NCBI GenBank assembly: GCA_004764695.1
Contig: SMSO01000032.1
Coordinates: forward strand, 890,501 to 954,500
Origin: Schizochytrium sp. TIO01
Taxonomy: Eukaryota > Sar > Bigyra > Thraustochytrida > Thraustochytriidae
Length of the DNA: 64,000 nt
Direction of reading: 5' to 3'
Below the pieces are notes generated by a model that did not search any database, was not told where the DNA came from, and worked only from the letters and a program-made list of their open reading frames with translations. Position numbers and translations under genes: made by a program. This document shows, in pieces, positions 1 to 8,846 of this stretch. Position 1 is the first letter of the stretch, and each line of letters starts with the position of its first letter.

Positions 1-2
1 CA

Positions 3-1355
3 CCTCATTTGCGTCATGCAGCCGGGGCCAGCGAAGCAGAGCCTGAGATTCATCATTACAGTAGTGGTGAGGAGAGCATGAGTCCTGGTCCGCGGCGGCC
101 AAGCTTTGCGGCTGCAGCACCAAGTCCGCTCTTCTTGAGCAATGATGACATGGGGATGTTTGCCATGGAGGGTATGGGAAGTGCTGGAGGTAGCAGTGCC
201 AATGGCGGTGCCGGAAACACAGGAGCTCAGCTACAAGGATCTTCTGATCACGCTGGGGTTGAGGGCACTGATGTCCATGCCAATAATGCCATGTTTGGTC
301 GCCGTGCTGACATTGGTTGTCGGAATGCCATGGAGGACTTTGACGTAGGCTTTCCACGTCTTGCTGAAGGAGAGTCTCTCGGTTTTTATGCTGTGTATGA
401 TGGACACTGCGGTACACGTGTTGCAGAACTAGCAAGCCAGCATTTGCATGAGTATGCTCTGGGCCACGAAGCCATGTTTGAGGAATGGCCACACGGTGCT
501 CGGATGGCAACTTTTGCTGCATTCGATCGTCTCGAGAATGAAATAGTCGAACTCGCCAAAGAAAGCGAAGTTCCACTTCGAGATGGGTCTTGTGCGATCG
601 TGGCGCTTGTGCACTACCCTTCGCCAGACAGTGAGGATGCTGACGGCGTGGCGGTTGCAAATCTGGGCGATTCGCGAGCCGTCCTGTTTAGCCATCACTA
701 TGTAAGTGATTTGTCACTCGAGCACTCTCCAGCACGCGCTGATGAACGGGCGAGAATAGAAAGTATTGGGGGCTGGGTGACAGTGGAGCGTGAGATGCTG
801 ATTGAAAAATTGCACCGCATGGACTTGAATGATCCAGAAATTCGCGATCGCGCTACGCGTCGCTTTAATTATGTCGAGACTAGCCGTGTGAACGGAGAAT
901 TGGCTGTTTCTCGTGCTCTGGGTGATCTTGACTACAAGAAACCCGCGCAGGATGAGTACAGATGGTTTTTTCCAAGCAACCACGAGGCAGCCGGCCAAGC
1001 ATCGTATGTCTTTGGTGATGATTTGGTCATTGCCACTCCTGAGTGGAATCACGTGCAGCTAGATGACCTGGCTAACGAGCAAGCGAACTCTGATAAGCAA
1101 CGAGTCGCGGAGGATCCTACTCTTGCCGTGGGCCCTTTTCTGATTATTGCCTGTGATGGTTTATGGGATGCTATTACTAGTGAAGAGGCTGTTCAATACT
1201 GTCGCCAATGCACGAACCCTCAGCAGGCAAGTGACTTGCTCGTGGATATGGCTATTCGAATGGGTACTTCGGACAACATTACTGCGCTAGTCATTCCTCT
1301 TGCCAGGGATGCCTTTTCGCGCCCACCTGATTATGATGATCACTGCACATTTTGA
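3..1355 (+). CDS. PP2C-family (PPM-type) Ser/Thr protein phosphatase, 5' end probably outside window
   Basis: Metal-dependent protein phosphatase of the PPM/PP2C family. The frame is open to the left edge; the first in-frame ATG is at 78, but the residues before it look protein-like, so the true start may lie upstream. Numbering from the TTG at position 9, the PP2C motifs appear in order: RNAMED (105-110, with the phosphate-binding Arg and a metal Glu), YDGHCG (130-135, metal Asp131), DGSCA (192-196), NLGDSRAV (208-215), RIESIGGWV (249-257), NGELAVSRALGD (285-296), ACDGLWD (381-387, metal Asp383) and TSDN (420-423, metal Asp422). All metal ligands are present, so an active enzyme is expected. 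Oddities: the usual DGHGG motif reads DGHCG; residues about 20-95 are Gly/Ser/Ala/Met-rich; there is an acidic insert at about 350-372. No transmembrane segment or known targeting signal is seen, so substrate and location are unknown. LSM4 follows on the same strand about 1.06 kb downstream. Confidence 0.9.
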   Translation, partial: PHLRHAAGASEAEPEIHHYSSGEESMSPGPRRPSFAAAAPSPLFLSNDDMGMFAMEGMGSAGGSSANGGAGNTGAQLQGSSDHAGVEGTDVHANNAMFGRRADIGCRNAMEDFDVGFPRLAEGESLGFYAVYDGHCGTRVAELASQHLHEYALGHEAMFEEWPHGARMATFAAFDRLENEIVELAKESEVPLRDGSCAIVALVHYPSPDSEDADGVAVANLGDSRAVLFSHHYVSDLSLEHSPARADERARIESIGGWVTVEREMLIEKLHRMDLNDPEIRDRATRRFNYVETSRVNGELAVSRALGDLDYKKPAQDEYRWFFPSNHEAAGQASYVFGDDLVIATPEWNHVQLDDLANEQANSDKQRVAEDPTLAVGPFLIIACDGLWDAITSEEAVQYCRQCTNPQQASDLLVDMAIRMGTSDNITALVIPLARDAFSRPPDYDDHCTF

Positions 1356-2414
1356 CTGTAACAAAATCTCATCCTGTGATTTTCAGCATGTATCCTGTTG
1401 TTGATTTTTCACCATTCTTGTCCTTTTTTATCTCTATAAACTTTGCTTAGGCGTGGTAAAACACACAGAACACCCAAGTGTTTGATTTTACCAATTCCTC
1501 CTCTGAATAATAGTCTTAAGGTTGAATGCTTCATCCATGAGATTGCACAGCTGTATTTCCTGTTGTGAAGATTCATCGTGTTGTGTATTTCCTCCACCGC
1601 ACCTAAAAACCCAAAGTGAAAATGAAACTTCTAGTATCTATTATTCTTTTCTTTTTCTCTCTTCCTGTGTTTTGATCCTATCGCAATCTACTTGATTACT
1701 ATCTAATGAAGTAAATGAAAGGTATCGTTAGCCTCCACACGATCGTGCAAACATCCAAGTATATTCGTGTCTTTTGTCTTTAGTCGACACCTTGCTAAAA
1801 GTTGCGAATATCATTACCCTCAATCTTTGCAAAAAAATAAATTGTCTGATCTTGAACTACTAAATTATTATTTTTTTAAATTGCGGACACTTAGTCTCAC
1901 GCTGATAACCACGCCGCAAAAATTACGGCGCGATGTGGCGCCGAATTTATGGAGCGAAGCAGCCCGAATAAAAAGGATCGAGACGCCACGCAGCCGCTAC
2001 TGTAGCAGTTGCTCTTGCTCCGTCTCGTGTGCTGAGCTTGGTGCTTAGCCGTGAGTGCCCGTCATTAATCTTTCTCCTACTCTTTTCTCGTCTCTGATCT
2101 GCGCGCCTTCGCCTCTCTGCAGAGGTGCCGTCGCTGCGCATTGACTGAGTCAACGCCCATTTGTTTCTTTGCTCATTTCTTCGTCGATCCGCTAAGTCGT
2201 TGTTTAGCGACACGTGTTTGCTCGCGTAGTCTCTTTATTAGCTTGAGATCTGTGCTCTTCGTTATTTTGCTTTTGCACAGTTGTCTGCACCAGTGTTTGA
2301 TTTCTTAAAGAGCGGCACGGATTTCCAGCATATCTTCTCTTTTTCAACTTGGAGTCAGCCAGCAGCCAACTTTAGATTTGAGCTTCGTAATTTCGCTCCT
2401 TTCACAACAGCAAA
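1356..2414 (+). promoter_or_regulatory. PP2C 3' flank, then LSM4 promoter and 5' leader
   Basis: No conserved ORF. The first part is AT-rich 3' flank. From about 1900 the sequence becomes GC-richer and pyrimidine-rich, which suits a promoter and leader. A GTGAGT donor-like site at 2051 is followed by pyrimidine-tract/CAG acceptor-like sites ending at 2122 and 2280, so a 5'-UTR intron is possible. This is inference from consensus only. Confidence 0.35.
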
Positions 2415-3023
2415 ATGTTTCCTCTCTCACTGCTCCGCGCGGCTGAGAACAGCACTGTGATGATTGAGCTCAAGAACGGCGAGACCTACGCTGGCACGCT
2501 CGTGAACTGTGACAACTTCATGAACATCAACCTGAAGGATGTCACGCTTACATCTGCCGACGGTGCCTCCTTCTTTAAGATTATGGAGTGCTATGTGCGC
2601 GGATCCACCATCAAGTACCTTCGCGTCGCTCCTGCCATGCTGGACAAGGCCGAGGAACTCGAGGCCAACAACTCGCGCCCTCGCACAGGAGGCAGCCGCG
2701 GAGGCCGGGGCCGAGGCCGGGGAGGCTATAATTCTGGCAACAATTCCGGCGGCTACCGTGAGGGTGGTCGCGGAGGATCTCGTGGAGGCCACTCATACAA
2801 CAACAACAACAATAACAGCGTTAGTGGTAACTCCGATAGAAGCGGAGGTCGCGGTAGCAATGATCGTGGTCGCGGTCGCGGCAGGGGCCGTGGAGGTAAC
2901 CGCGGCGGGTCAAACCGTGGCGGTCGTGGTGGAAACAACAACAGCAACAACAACAACAACAACAACAACAGGCCGAACAGAAACGACAACAACAACAACA
3001 ACACTTCCTCCTCTCAGGCATAA
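2415..3023 (+). CDS. LSM4: U6 snRNA-associated Sm-like protein LSM4 with RGG/Asn-rich tail
   Basis: LSM4 is a subunit of two seven-membered rings: LSM2-8, which binds the 3' oligo(U) end of U6 snRNA in the nucleus, and LSM1-7, which promotes decapping in cytoplasmic P-bodies. Residues 1-76 are the Sm fold. The N-terminus MFPLSLLRAAEN and the Sm1 stretch ELKNGETYAGTLVNCDNFMN are LSM4-specific, and the Sm2 stretch CYVRGSTIKYLRV carries the conserved RG RNA-contact motif. Residues about 86-202 form a low-complexity tail of RGG/GRG repeats broken by Asn runs and ending in TSSSQA. RGG/Q/N-rich tails are typical of LSM4 and drive P-body assembly in yeast; at 202 aa this protein is longer than most. 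The ATG at 2415 follows CAGCAAA and gives the canonical N-terminus. The gene is intronless in the coding region and convergent with the coiled-coil gene. Tail reading frames on other strands are artefacts of the repeats. Confidence 0.95.
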   Translation: MFPLSLLRAAENSTVMIELKNGETYAGTLVNCDNFMNINLKDVTLTSADGASFFKIMECYVRGSTIKYLRVAPAMLDKAEELEANNSRPRTGGSRGGRGRGRGGYNSGNNSGGYREGGRGGSRGGHSYNNNNNNSVSGNSDRSGGRGSNDRGRGRGRGRGGNRGGSNRGGRGGNNNSNNNNNNNNRPNRNDNNNNNTSSSQA

Positions 3024-3563
3024 TATCTTTTATTGCATGTATTTCACATTTTCTTTTTTTGATAGAATTGTTTGAGTCTCTCTACTTGAGAGCAGTTGCT
3101 TGACAACTGCATAGTCATACGATATACACACAAGAACTTCCGAACTGAACATGCTCGAAGCGCTCATGAATAGATCGACATGATTTTAAGAATCAGTTCT
3201 CGGTTTAAAATAAAACTCTTCTTCTTTGAAGCACAACTATCTCACAGCATTTTTTTGCAGAGCAAAATTTTGACATTCTCCATGGTTTCCTACCAGACTC
3301 GGACATCAGACGTAGAGTGTGGAGCATCTAAATTGATACATAATTGGAGTATTTGTAAAATGCATGTGTTGTGGCGCACCGCCAGATTATCTTTTCGAGT
3401 TATGTGAGCCGAATTAATGATATATGTTGAAGCCCTAAAAATTCCCAGCTGCTATTCTGTTGATTTTCATGTATTGTAACACTTTAGAAGGAGTATGAAA
3501 AGATACCGACTATTGAAGAGGCAATTTCTTCTTGGAAAATTCTCTGTGGTAAAATCGAAGATA
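3024..3563. other. Convergent 3' flanks of LSM4 and the coiled-coil gene
   Basis: 540 bp between two converging genes. It is AT-rich with no ORF that looks like protein. It presumably carries both 3' UTRs; no terminator or poly(A) signal could be assigned with confidence. Confidence 0.5.
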
Positions 3564-4151
3564 CTAGGCTTGCGGGTGAGCCTTTGAAAGTAGCTCAAGT
3601 GGCCTCGGTATCTCTTGAAGACTTAAAGGTGCTTGATAGCCCTTACCTCGTGGTACAGTTTCGCTGTTTGTGTGCAAGGTAGCAGCCATTATTTCTGCAC
3701 GTTTTGATCCAATGAGGCGCCCAAACCAATTCTGGGAAGTCGAGGTTTGAATGTTTGGTCTCTGGGAAGGATCAATACCAACTTGCCGTTCTGCGTTCTC
3801 AATATGCATCTCAAAAGCTTTCAGGCTTGATTCAACGTTTCGCACATAGTTTTCCGCCGCTTCGATTTCTGCAAAAACATCCTGAAGCTCTTTAAGTGGC
3901 CCTTGAGCCAACCTCTGCACTATAGATTTCGTAGCAGCCAGCCTTGCTTCTGCTAATTGAAGCCCGTTCTCCGCATCCTGTGCTCCATTTGAGGCATCAA
4001 CTACCGCAAGCTCGAGCTCTCTGACAGGCTTTGGCTCTTCTTCACCTTGATCAAATCCAGTTTCTTGAGCAAGAGGTTTGTCACCTGCAGAATCCTTCAC
4101 GGCTTTGAAAATAGTCCTTGCGACGGTCTCGATTTCTTTCTTTGCATCCAT
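3564..4151 (-). CDS. Unrecognised 195-aa coiled-coil protein
   Basis: I do not recognise the family. The 195-aa protein begins with a charged, helical segment (MDAKKEIETVARTIFKAVKD), then an acidic linker (about 34-44, EGEEEPK-like composition). Next comes a long Ala/Glu/Leu-rich helix (about 55-125) with heptad-like hydrophobic spacing that suggests a coiled coil, and then a polar tail containing a WFGRLIG stretch (132-138). No signal peptide, membrane segment or zinc motif is visible. Length and design would suit a small subunit of a coiled-coil complex (BLOC/tethering/kinetochore type), but that is only a guess from shape. It is divergently transcribed from the TPR gene with 310 bp between start codons. 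It is judged real because of its length, a good ATG, protein-like composition and its position between solid genes. Confidence 0.65.
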   Translation of the reverse strand: MDAKKEIETVARTIFKAVKDSAGDKPLAQETGFDQGEEEPKPVRELELAVVDASNGAQDAENGLQLAEARLAATKSIVQRLAQGPLKELQDVFAEIEAAENYVRNVESSLKAFEMHIENAERQVGIDPSQRPNIQTSTSQNWFGRLIGSKRAEIMAATLHTNSETVPRGKGYQAPLSLQEIPRPLELLSKAHPQA

Positions 4152-4461
4152 GCTTCCATAGAAGAGTCAAGACCCACCTTTGTTGCTTAAAACCGAAGCA
4201 GTCTGGTCATGTCCTCGATTTGCAGATTGGTTTCTGCACTACTTGGCAATTAAGAAACAAAATTAAAAACAAAGAAAAAAAGAAGAACAAATCAATAACT
4301 ATAATGAAAAGAGTGAGATTATATTGAAACAGTAAACTCAATATTGCCGTTCACCGCCTTCGTTTTCGTGAATCGGGTTCGCATTAGGTACCCTTCGCGA
4401 CAAGTTTAGAGTTTGTGCAACGTAATAGATTGCTATAAAGTTCTGCTACGGATCTGAGAGG
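4152..4461. promoter_or_regulatory. Shared divergent promoter of the coiled-coil and TPR genes
   Basis: 310 bp separates the two opposite start codons. It contains an A-rich tract (about 4255-4315) and a TATAAAG element at about 4434-4440, only about 25 bp before the TPR ATG and therefore possibly within or next to the leader. Bidirectional promoter function is inferred from the layout. Confidence 0.45.
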
Positions 4462-5397
4462 ATGTCCTGGGCTTCTGGCGGCGGTATGGCAGCCATGATG
4501 GCAGCCATGGGGCAGCAAGTTGGAGGAGACCGTGCAGGGCAAACAAACGGTGGAAGCTCGTCAGGGATGATGGATGGGATGTCAGAGGCAGAACACAAGG
4601 CTCACGAAATTCGAGTCGCGCGTCTCCGGGACTCTTCGACGACTGGAAGCAGGGAAGGCGAAAATTACAAGGCTGGAAATACAGCGGTTGCCAGGGCCGA
4701 TTGGGCGAGCTCTTACCAAATGTGGAACGACTGGCAAGATGAGGAGATGTATCAGGAGAAGCTTGCTCGCGAGAAAGAACGTATTAATGCTGTCGAGCGT
4801 CGATCGCAAATTGCAGGATGTAACCATGATCATTCTGCGGAGCGTAATCTGGTAGAAAAATCTACACGCACTAAGCTGGACGAGTGTGCACAGTTCCGTG
4901 AGGAAGGCAACGCATGGTTTCAAGAGGGACAGTACTTCCGAGCAAGCGAAAAATACCGCCGAGTGACAGTTTGGCTTGACTACACATTTCCCTCTACCGA
5001 TGAAGAACAAGAAGAAATTAATAGGGTGCATCTACCAGCACTGGTGAATCAGGCAATTTGCTTCCTGAAACTTGACGATCCAGTTCAGGCAGTTGAGCAC
5101 GCTCGTCGTGCTTTGGAACTGGATCCGCAAAACATCAAGGCAATGTACTGCCGTGCAAAAGCGTACAGGCTCATGGACAACATTGATGAAGCCTCAAAGT
5201 ACTTAAAAGAAGCACTTGCACTTGCGCCTGATCATTTTGAACTGCGTAAAGAGGCTGCAATGCTGCGAAACATGGCCAATCGCTACCGTGAAGATACCAA
5301 ACTTCGCGCCCAGGCCATGTTTCATGGAAGCGCTGCACCTCCGGCTCCTCCATCTTCTATGCAAGGTTTGAGACATCAGCTTTTACGTATTGGGTAA
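4462..5397 (+). CDS. FKBP/AIP-type TPR co-chaperone-like protein without a PPIase domain
   Basis: 311 aa. The C-terminal half is a three-TPR module like that of large FKBPs and AIP, which bind the C-terminus of HSP90/HSP70. TPR1 is about 138-172 (FREEGNAWFQEGQYFRASEKY, here extended by the WLDYTFP helix typical of FKBP TPRs), TPR2 about 188-222 (NQAICFLKL), and TPR3 about 223-257 (KAMYCRAKAYRLM). The module ends in a basic NRYREDTKLRAQAMF helix that resembles the FKBP/AIP ending. Clamp positions read Arg146, Asn150, Asn196 and Lys226, but the usual last Arg appears as Cys230 (Arg follows at 231). Residues 1-40 are Gly/Met/Ala-rich; 40-135 are charged and helical with no FKBP fold recognisable. 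A GGTAAG at the stop could act as a splice donor, so an extra C-terminal exon cannot be excluded. It is head-to-head with the coiled-coil gene. Confidence 0.8.
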   Translation: MSWASGGGMAAMMAAMGQQVGGDRAGQTNGGSSSGMMDGMSEAEHKAHEIRVARLRDSSTTGSREGENYKAGNTAVARADWASSYQMWNDWQDEEMYQEKLAREKERINAVERRSQIAGCNHDHSAERNLVEKSTRTKLDECAQFREEGNAWFQEGQYFRASEKYRRVTVWLDYTFPSTDEEQEEINRVHLPALVNQAICFLKLDDPVQAVEHARRALELDPQNIKAMYCRAKAYRLMDNIDEASKYLKEALALAPDHFELRKEAAMLRNMANRYREDTKLRAQAMFHGSAAPPAPPSSMQGLRHQLLRIG

Positions 5398-7829
5398 GCC
5401 ATTGTGCGGCTGGAGTGTTCCACGTTTTGATCAGATTTTGCATTGTGACATATATTTTACCGTGTCTGCGTGTTTCACCAATTCACGAATGTACCAAATT
5501 GAGCATTCTGTACAGAAGTTCTCCTGAGTAAATCTTAAAAAAATCAGTGTATACTTGATAAGTTCACAAAGAGAGACGAAATCTTGTAATCCACAAATTC
5601 TTCTGGACCTTTGCCCTCCCGCTCTCCGTTAGGGATGGATTGAGAGAACTAAAGGTAAAGTAATTTAGCATATGGAATTTTTTTTGAAATAGTATGTCCT
5701 ATTTACTGAGAGATGAATCTAATTTACTCAAGTCAGGTAATAGGGATTGATGGTAAAGGCTTGAAAAGGCTAGAGTACACTTTAGCTTTTAGAGTAAGCA
5801 ATTTGTTGTCTCTGGAACTGAGATTCAAAGGCAGACTAATTCTAGTTCTAATGACGGAACTAAGAAAGTTTGGCCTCCATTAAACACGATTGAAGATGTC
5901 AGATTAAATTGCCTCTTTAACGATCAATTCAATTCTCCACAAACACACTTTATCGAGAGTGTACGCATTATTCTGGTTCTTTGGAGTTCTCAAACCCCGG
6001 GCCTGCTTGTGTTTACATTTACAGTAGAGTGTCTATAGCTCTAGTATTGTCTTGCCTGCATTTTCTTTTGGTAGGAGATCATAGTGTAATATCAACAGAG
6101 GAATGGCCGCGAATGTTTGAAATTAGATTCTATAACCTAAATTTATTCTCTGTAGTTTTCTCTAAGCTTATTTTGTTGGTAAGAGCCCCTAAATGTTCAC
6201 CAAGATTATTATGTAGTACTCATCTGTTCGTCAACATCTGTATACGTGCTAGAGGTTACTAGATCATCTAGAAGTTCTGTGCTTGTGCATTTGGGTTCAC
6301 GTGACTAGCTACCTCAAATGTCCATGAACAAAACATTTCAGAGTCGAAACATCATGTCATGCAAGTTGTTTGGCTTGATGAACACTGTCTCTTATAAATA
6401 CTGAAAGTATTTCAATATTTTCAAAATAGTTTTGTTCTCCAGAATGAATGAGATAGAAGGCCAACGTGTCACAAAACTGGATTTGCATTCCTGCTTGAAT
6501 ACTGCACCGCGTCTACTGACGATATTTATGGGCATTTGGTGCTCTTCGTTCAGCAAGATTTCGAACATAAAGCTAGTATGTTCAAATTAGATGAACCGTA
6601 AAAAGTGTATCACGTTAAAGATAGGCACGTTGACGAGCGAATGCGATTCTTGTGATTCGAATCGTTATTATTGTACATAGCACGGTTTGCAAACGCTGCA
6701 TACCTTTAAGGTTATCGGAGAAAGCGAAAGCAAGGTGACCTCTCTTTACAGTTCTTGCCAACTATACTTGTAAGAAGATGGAACTTAAGAAATCTCTACA
6801 TGGTAGTTTTCATTCCATAAATGGATGATAAATAATTATTCAGGTCTTTGTCAAGAAATATAGGCTAGGTGAAAAATGGCATGGCCAAGGAACCACCAAG
6901 CTCCAACCTTTTCAAGTGAAGAAAACTTTCAGTACAAACCGGCAAAGCACTTCAACCAGAAATTTGGCGTCTCAGCAAGTGCCATCTGGGAGTGGACCGA
7001 TGGAAGACGCGTGCGCAACGGGCGCTTCCCCGAGTGAAGACTACCATGTTTTCCTTTTGCTTAATTCGAAAACTTTCCAGATGGCCAAAAAGTTAACAAG
7101 ACGGATTAAACGCAAGACAGCTCGAATGATGTGTCGTTGGGGCCATATTAGACTCTGTGAAGGCGTGGATGTCACGATTGGCTACCAGCTACGTGCTTTC
7201 ATTTTGAGCATTTGATTTTTGTCGTGGATGGCACCACATTCGTTGCATGTTTTTGAATTGTAACCCTCTCGGCATATAAAAAGTTTACACCAAGGGGAGA
7301 GCCAGGCTTTGCGAACGAGCCGGCCAGAGGCATTCTTTTGCGCTAACTATTCGAGGACATGATTTTAAAATTGTCTTCGCGTCACATGATAGTTTTGAAT
7401 GAGCCTTAGCTCGACTTCATAGAAAATGCAAGGTCTATAAATTTACTAGGTTAATCGGAAGAGATAGAATAAGGATTGCTTTCGCGCGATTTTCAAAACA
7501 GGCAAATGCTTTTATCCCGGGCAAGGAAATGAAATAGCAGCAGCAGCAGCAGCTGGAGGAGGAAACTTCAAAATAGAGACATGAGTTACTTTATTATACC
7601 CGATGCGGGATGATGTACACGATGAGGAGAACCCATTTGGTCTCCTGCTGAGAATTGGTTGTGTCATTGATCGGCAGATCTGAAGTCCAATGTGCGTGGA
7701 TGTTATCAGACCACACAGTTCTAGAAATTGCATAATGTAAGTGTTAAAGTGAGCCAAGGCATGGCTGTTCGATAGTAAGAGTATGTACGATTGCGACATG
7801 TGCTTGCACAGAGAAGTAGTAGAGATAAA
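5398..7829. other. Spacer between the TPR gene and the SAM-like gene
   Basis: 2.4 kb, AT-rich, mostly without coding character. Both flanking genes point their 3' ends into it. The only protein-like stretch is the small ORF listed at 6876-7037. A short CAG run lies at about 7535-7552. Nothing else was recognised. Confidence 0.5.
6876..7037 (+). CDS. Small ORF of 53 codons with helix-turn-helix-like segment, doubtful
   Basis: An ATG in good context (AAAAATGG) opens 53 codons ending in TGA at 7035-7037. The composition is protein-like and not repeat-driven. The middle reads HFNQKFGVSASAIWEW, the spacing of a helix-turn-helix in which a 'FGVSxSAI' turn precedes a recognition helix, followed by a basic GRRVRNGRF stretch. 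A second, basic ORF in another frame (about 7081-7215) starts where this one ends, so the locus could be an eroded gene, perhaps from a mobile element, or a two-exon gene. A simple GT-AG join that I tried (donor 7034, acceptor 7080) runs into a stop. Function unknown. Confidence 0.25.
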   Translation: MAWPRNHQAPTFSSEENFQYKPAKHFNQKFGVSASAIWEWTDGRRVRNGRFPE

Positions 7830-8846
7830 TTAACAACACCTTTGAAGGATGAGAGCAGCACTGGCGAGTGCAGCAAGTGCGTCCGCAGCACTATGTTTTC
7901 CATTGCCAGTCCGTTGGTCAAGATTCAGAGGAAGAAATTCCTTCGTATTTTGCTGCTGAGAGCCACTGTTTCCGTTGTTGTTCTCCTGTGCAGATGTTTG
8001 TTTGATATGTTGTTTTGGTGACAGAAATTGAAATTTGGTATTTGCGTTTGCTGAGCGCTCAAACGCAGACTCACGGATTTGTGCGAGGAGGTTATCACTG
8101 GACATGGCAGCCACAGTTGCGATGGAGCCGGAAGAGCTGGAGGAATCGAGTTTCTTTAACCTCCTCATTTTGTTCAATGGAGGCAAAGGTGAGCTGGACG
8201 AAGAGACAGATGGCAGAGAAGTAGTAGAGGCAGAGGAAGGGGAAGCGGTGGGGTCCACTGCATCTATGTGACCACCATAATGTGTCGGATCTAAGCCACG
8301 GTTCTGCGCCTGTGTGGAAGCCCATCGCTGGAAAGCAGAAGGCTCAGGTCCATTGCTGCTCATCAAGGGGCGCTTTCTGCTCATTTCGTGGCTCTTGAAC
8401 TTCGCCTGAACATTAGCAAAAGCAGTAAAGGAATTTGTGTTGCTGTTTCTCTGAGTCTGGCATGCTCTCTGGTTGAATGCCTGGAATGGGTTTTGCACGA
8501 GTGAAAGACCTGCCTTGCGTCTTGCCAACACAACCCTGATATGACGGAGAATTTGAATGGGCAATCCGAGGGCCATGAGTTCTTGGTCAGAGGCCATGTC
8601 CAGGTTGGTGCTTGTAACGTAGCCAAATTGGGAAAGCTGGGTCGCAAGCATGATAAGCTGAGGTCTACTCTGCTGTACCTGCATTGCTACAATGTCTTCG
8701 TTAACAGGCATGCCCTGCTGCAACATCGCGTCAATACAATCAAGCACAAGGGCTTCTTGAAGAACATGGAGGCCAAGCTGTGGGCTTGTCTTCTTCTGAT
8801 TTGGTGACCTCAATGCTGAGGCTTGGCTGGCAAAGGAGTTGTTCAT
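7830..8846 (-). CDS. Uncharacterised 338-aa protein with possible SAM-like N-terminal domain
   Basis: Family not recognised. Residues about 24-112 are helical and end in LMALGLPIQILRHIRVVLARR. The pattern of a Leu-Gly-Leu turn followed by a long basic helix is that of the last two helices of a sterile alpha motif (SAM) domain, a protein- or RNA-binding fold. Residues 113-338 are low complexity: Ser/Pro-rich (about 205-225), a basic MRRLKKL patch (about 228-234) that could act in nuclear import, another Ser run, a Gln/Asn stretch (about 290-300), and an Ala-rich end (AADALAALASAALILQRCC). The start is a plain ATG. No catalytic motif or membrane span is seen. It is transcribed away from the gene desert and is the last recognisable gene before it. 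A regulatory or scaffold role is possible but not shown. Confidence 0.6.
   Translation of the reverse strand: MNNSFASQASALRSPNQKKTSPQLGLHVLQEALVLDCIDAMLQQGMPVNEDIVAMQVQQSRPQLIMLATQLSQFGYVTSTNLDMASDQELMALGLPIQILRHIRVVLARRKAGLSLVQNPFQAFNQRACQTQRNSNTNSFTAFANVQAKFKSHEMSRKRPLMSSNGPEPSAFQRWASTQAQNRGLDPTHYGGHIDAVDPTASPSSASTTSLPSVSSSSSPLPPLNKMRRLKKLDSSSSSGSIATVAAMSSDNLLAQIRESAFERSANANTKFQFLSPKQHIKQTSAQENNNGNSGSQQQNTKEFLPLNLDQRTGNGKHSAADALAALASAALILQRCC

Noticed and set aside
2427-2792. Antisense frames inside LSM4
   Set aside because: Shadows of the RGG and Asn repeats of the real gene.
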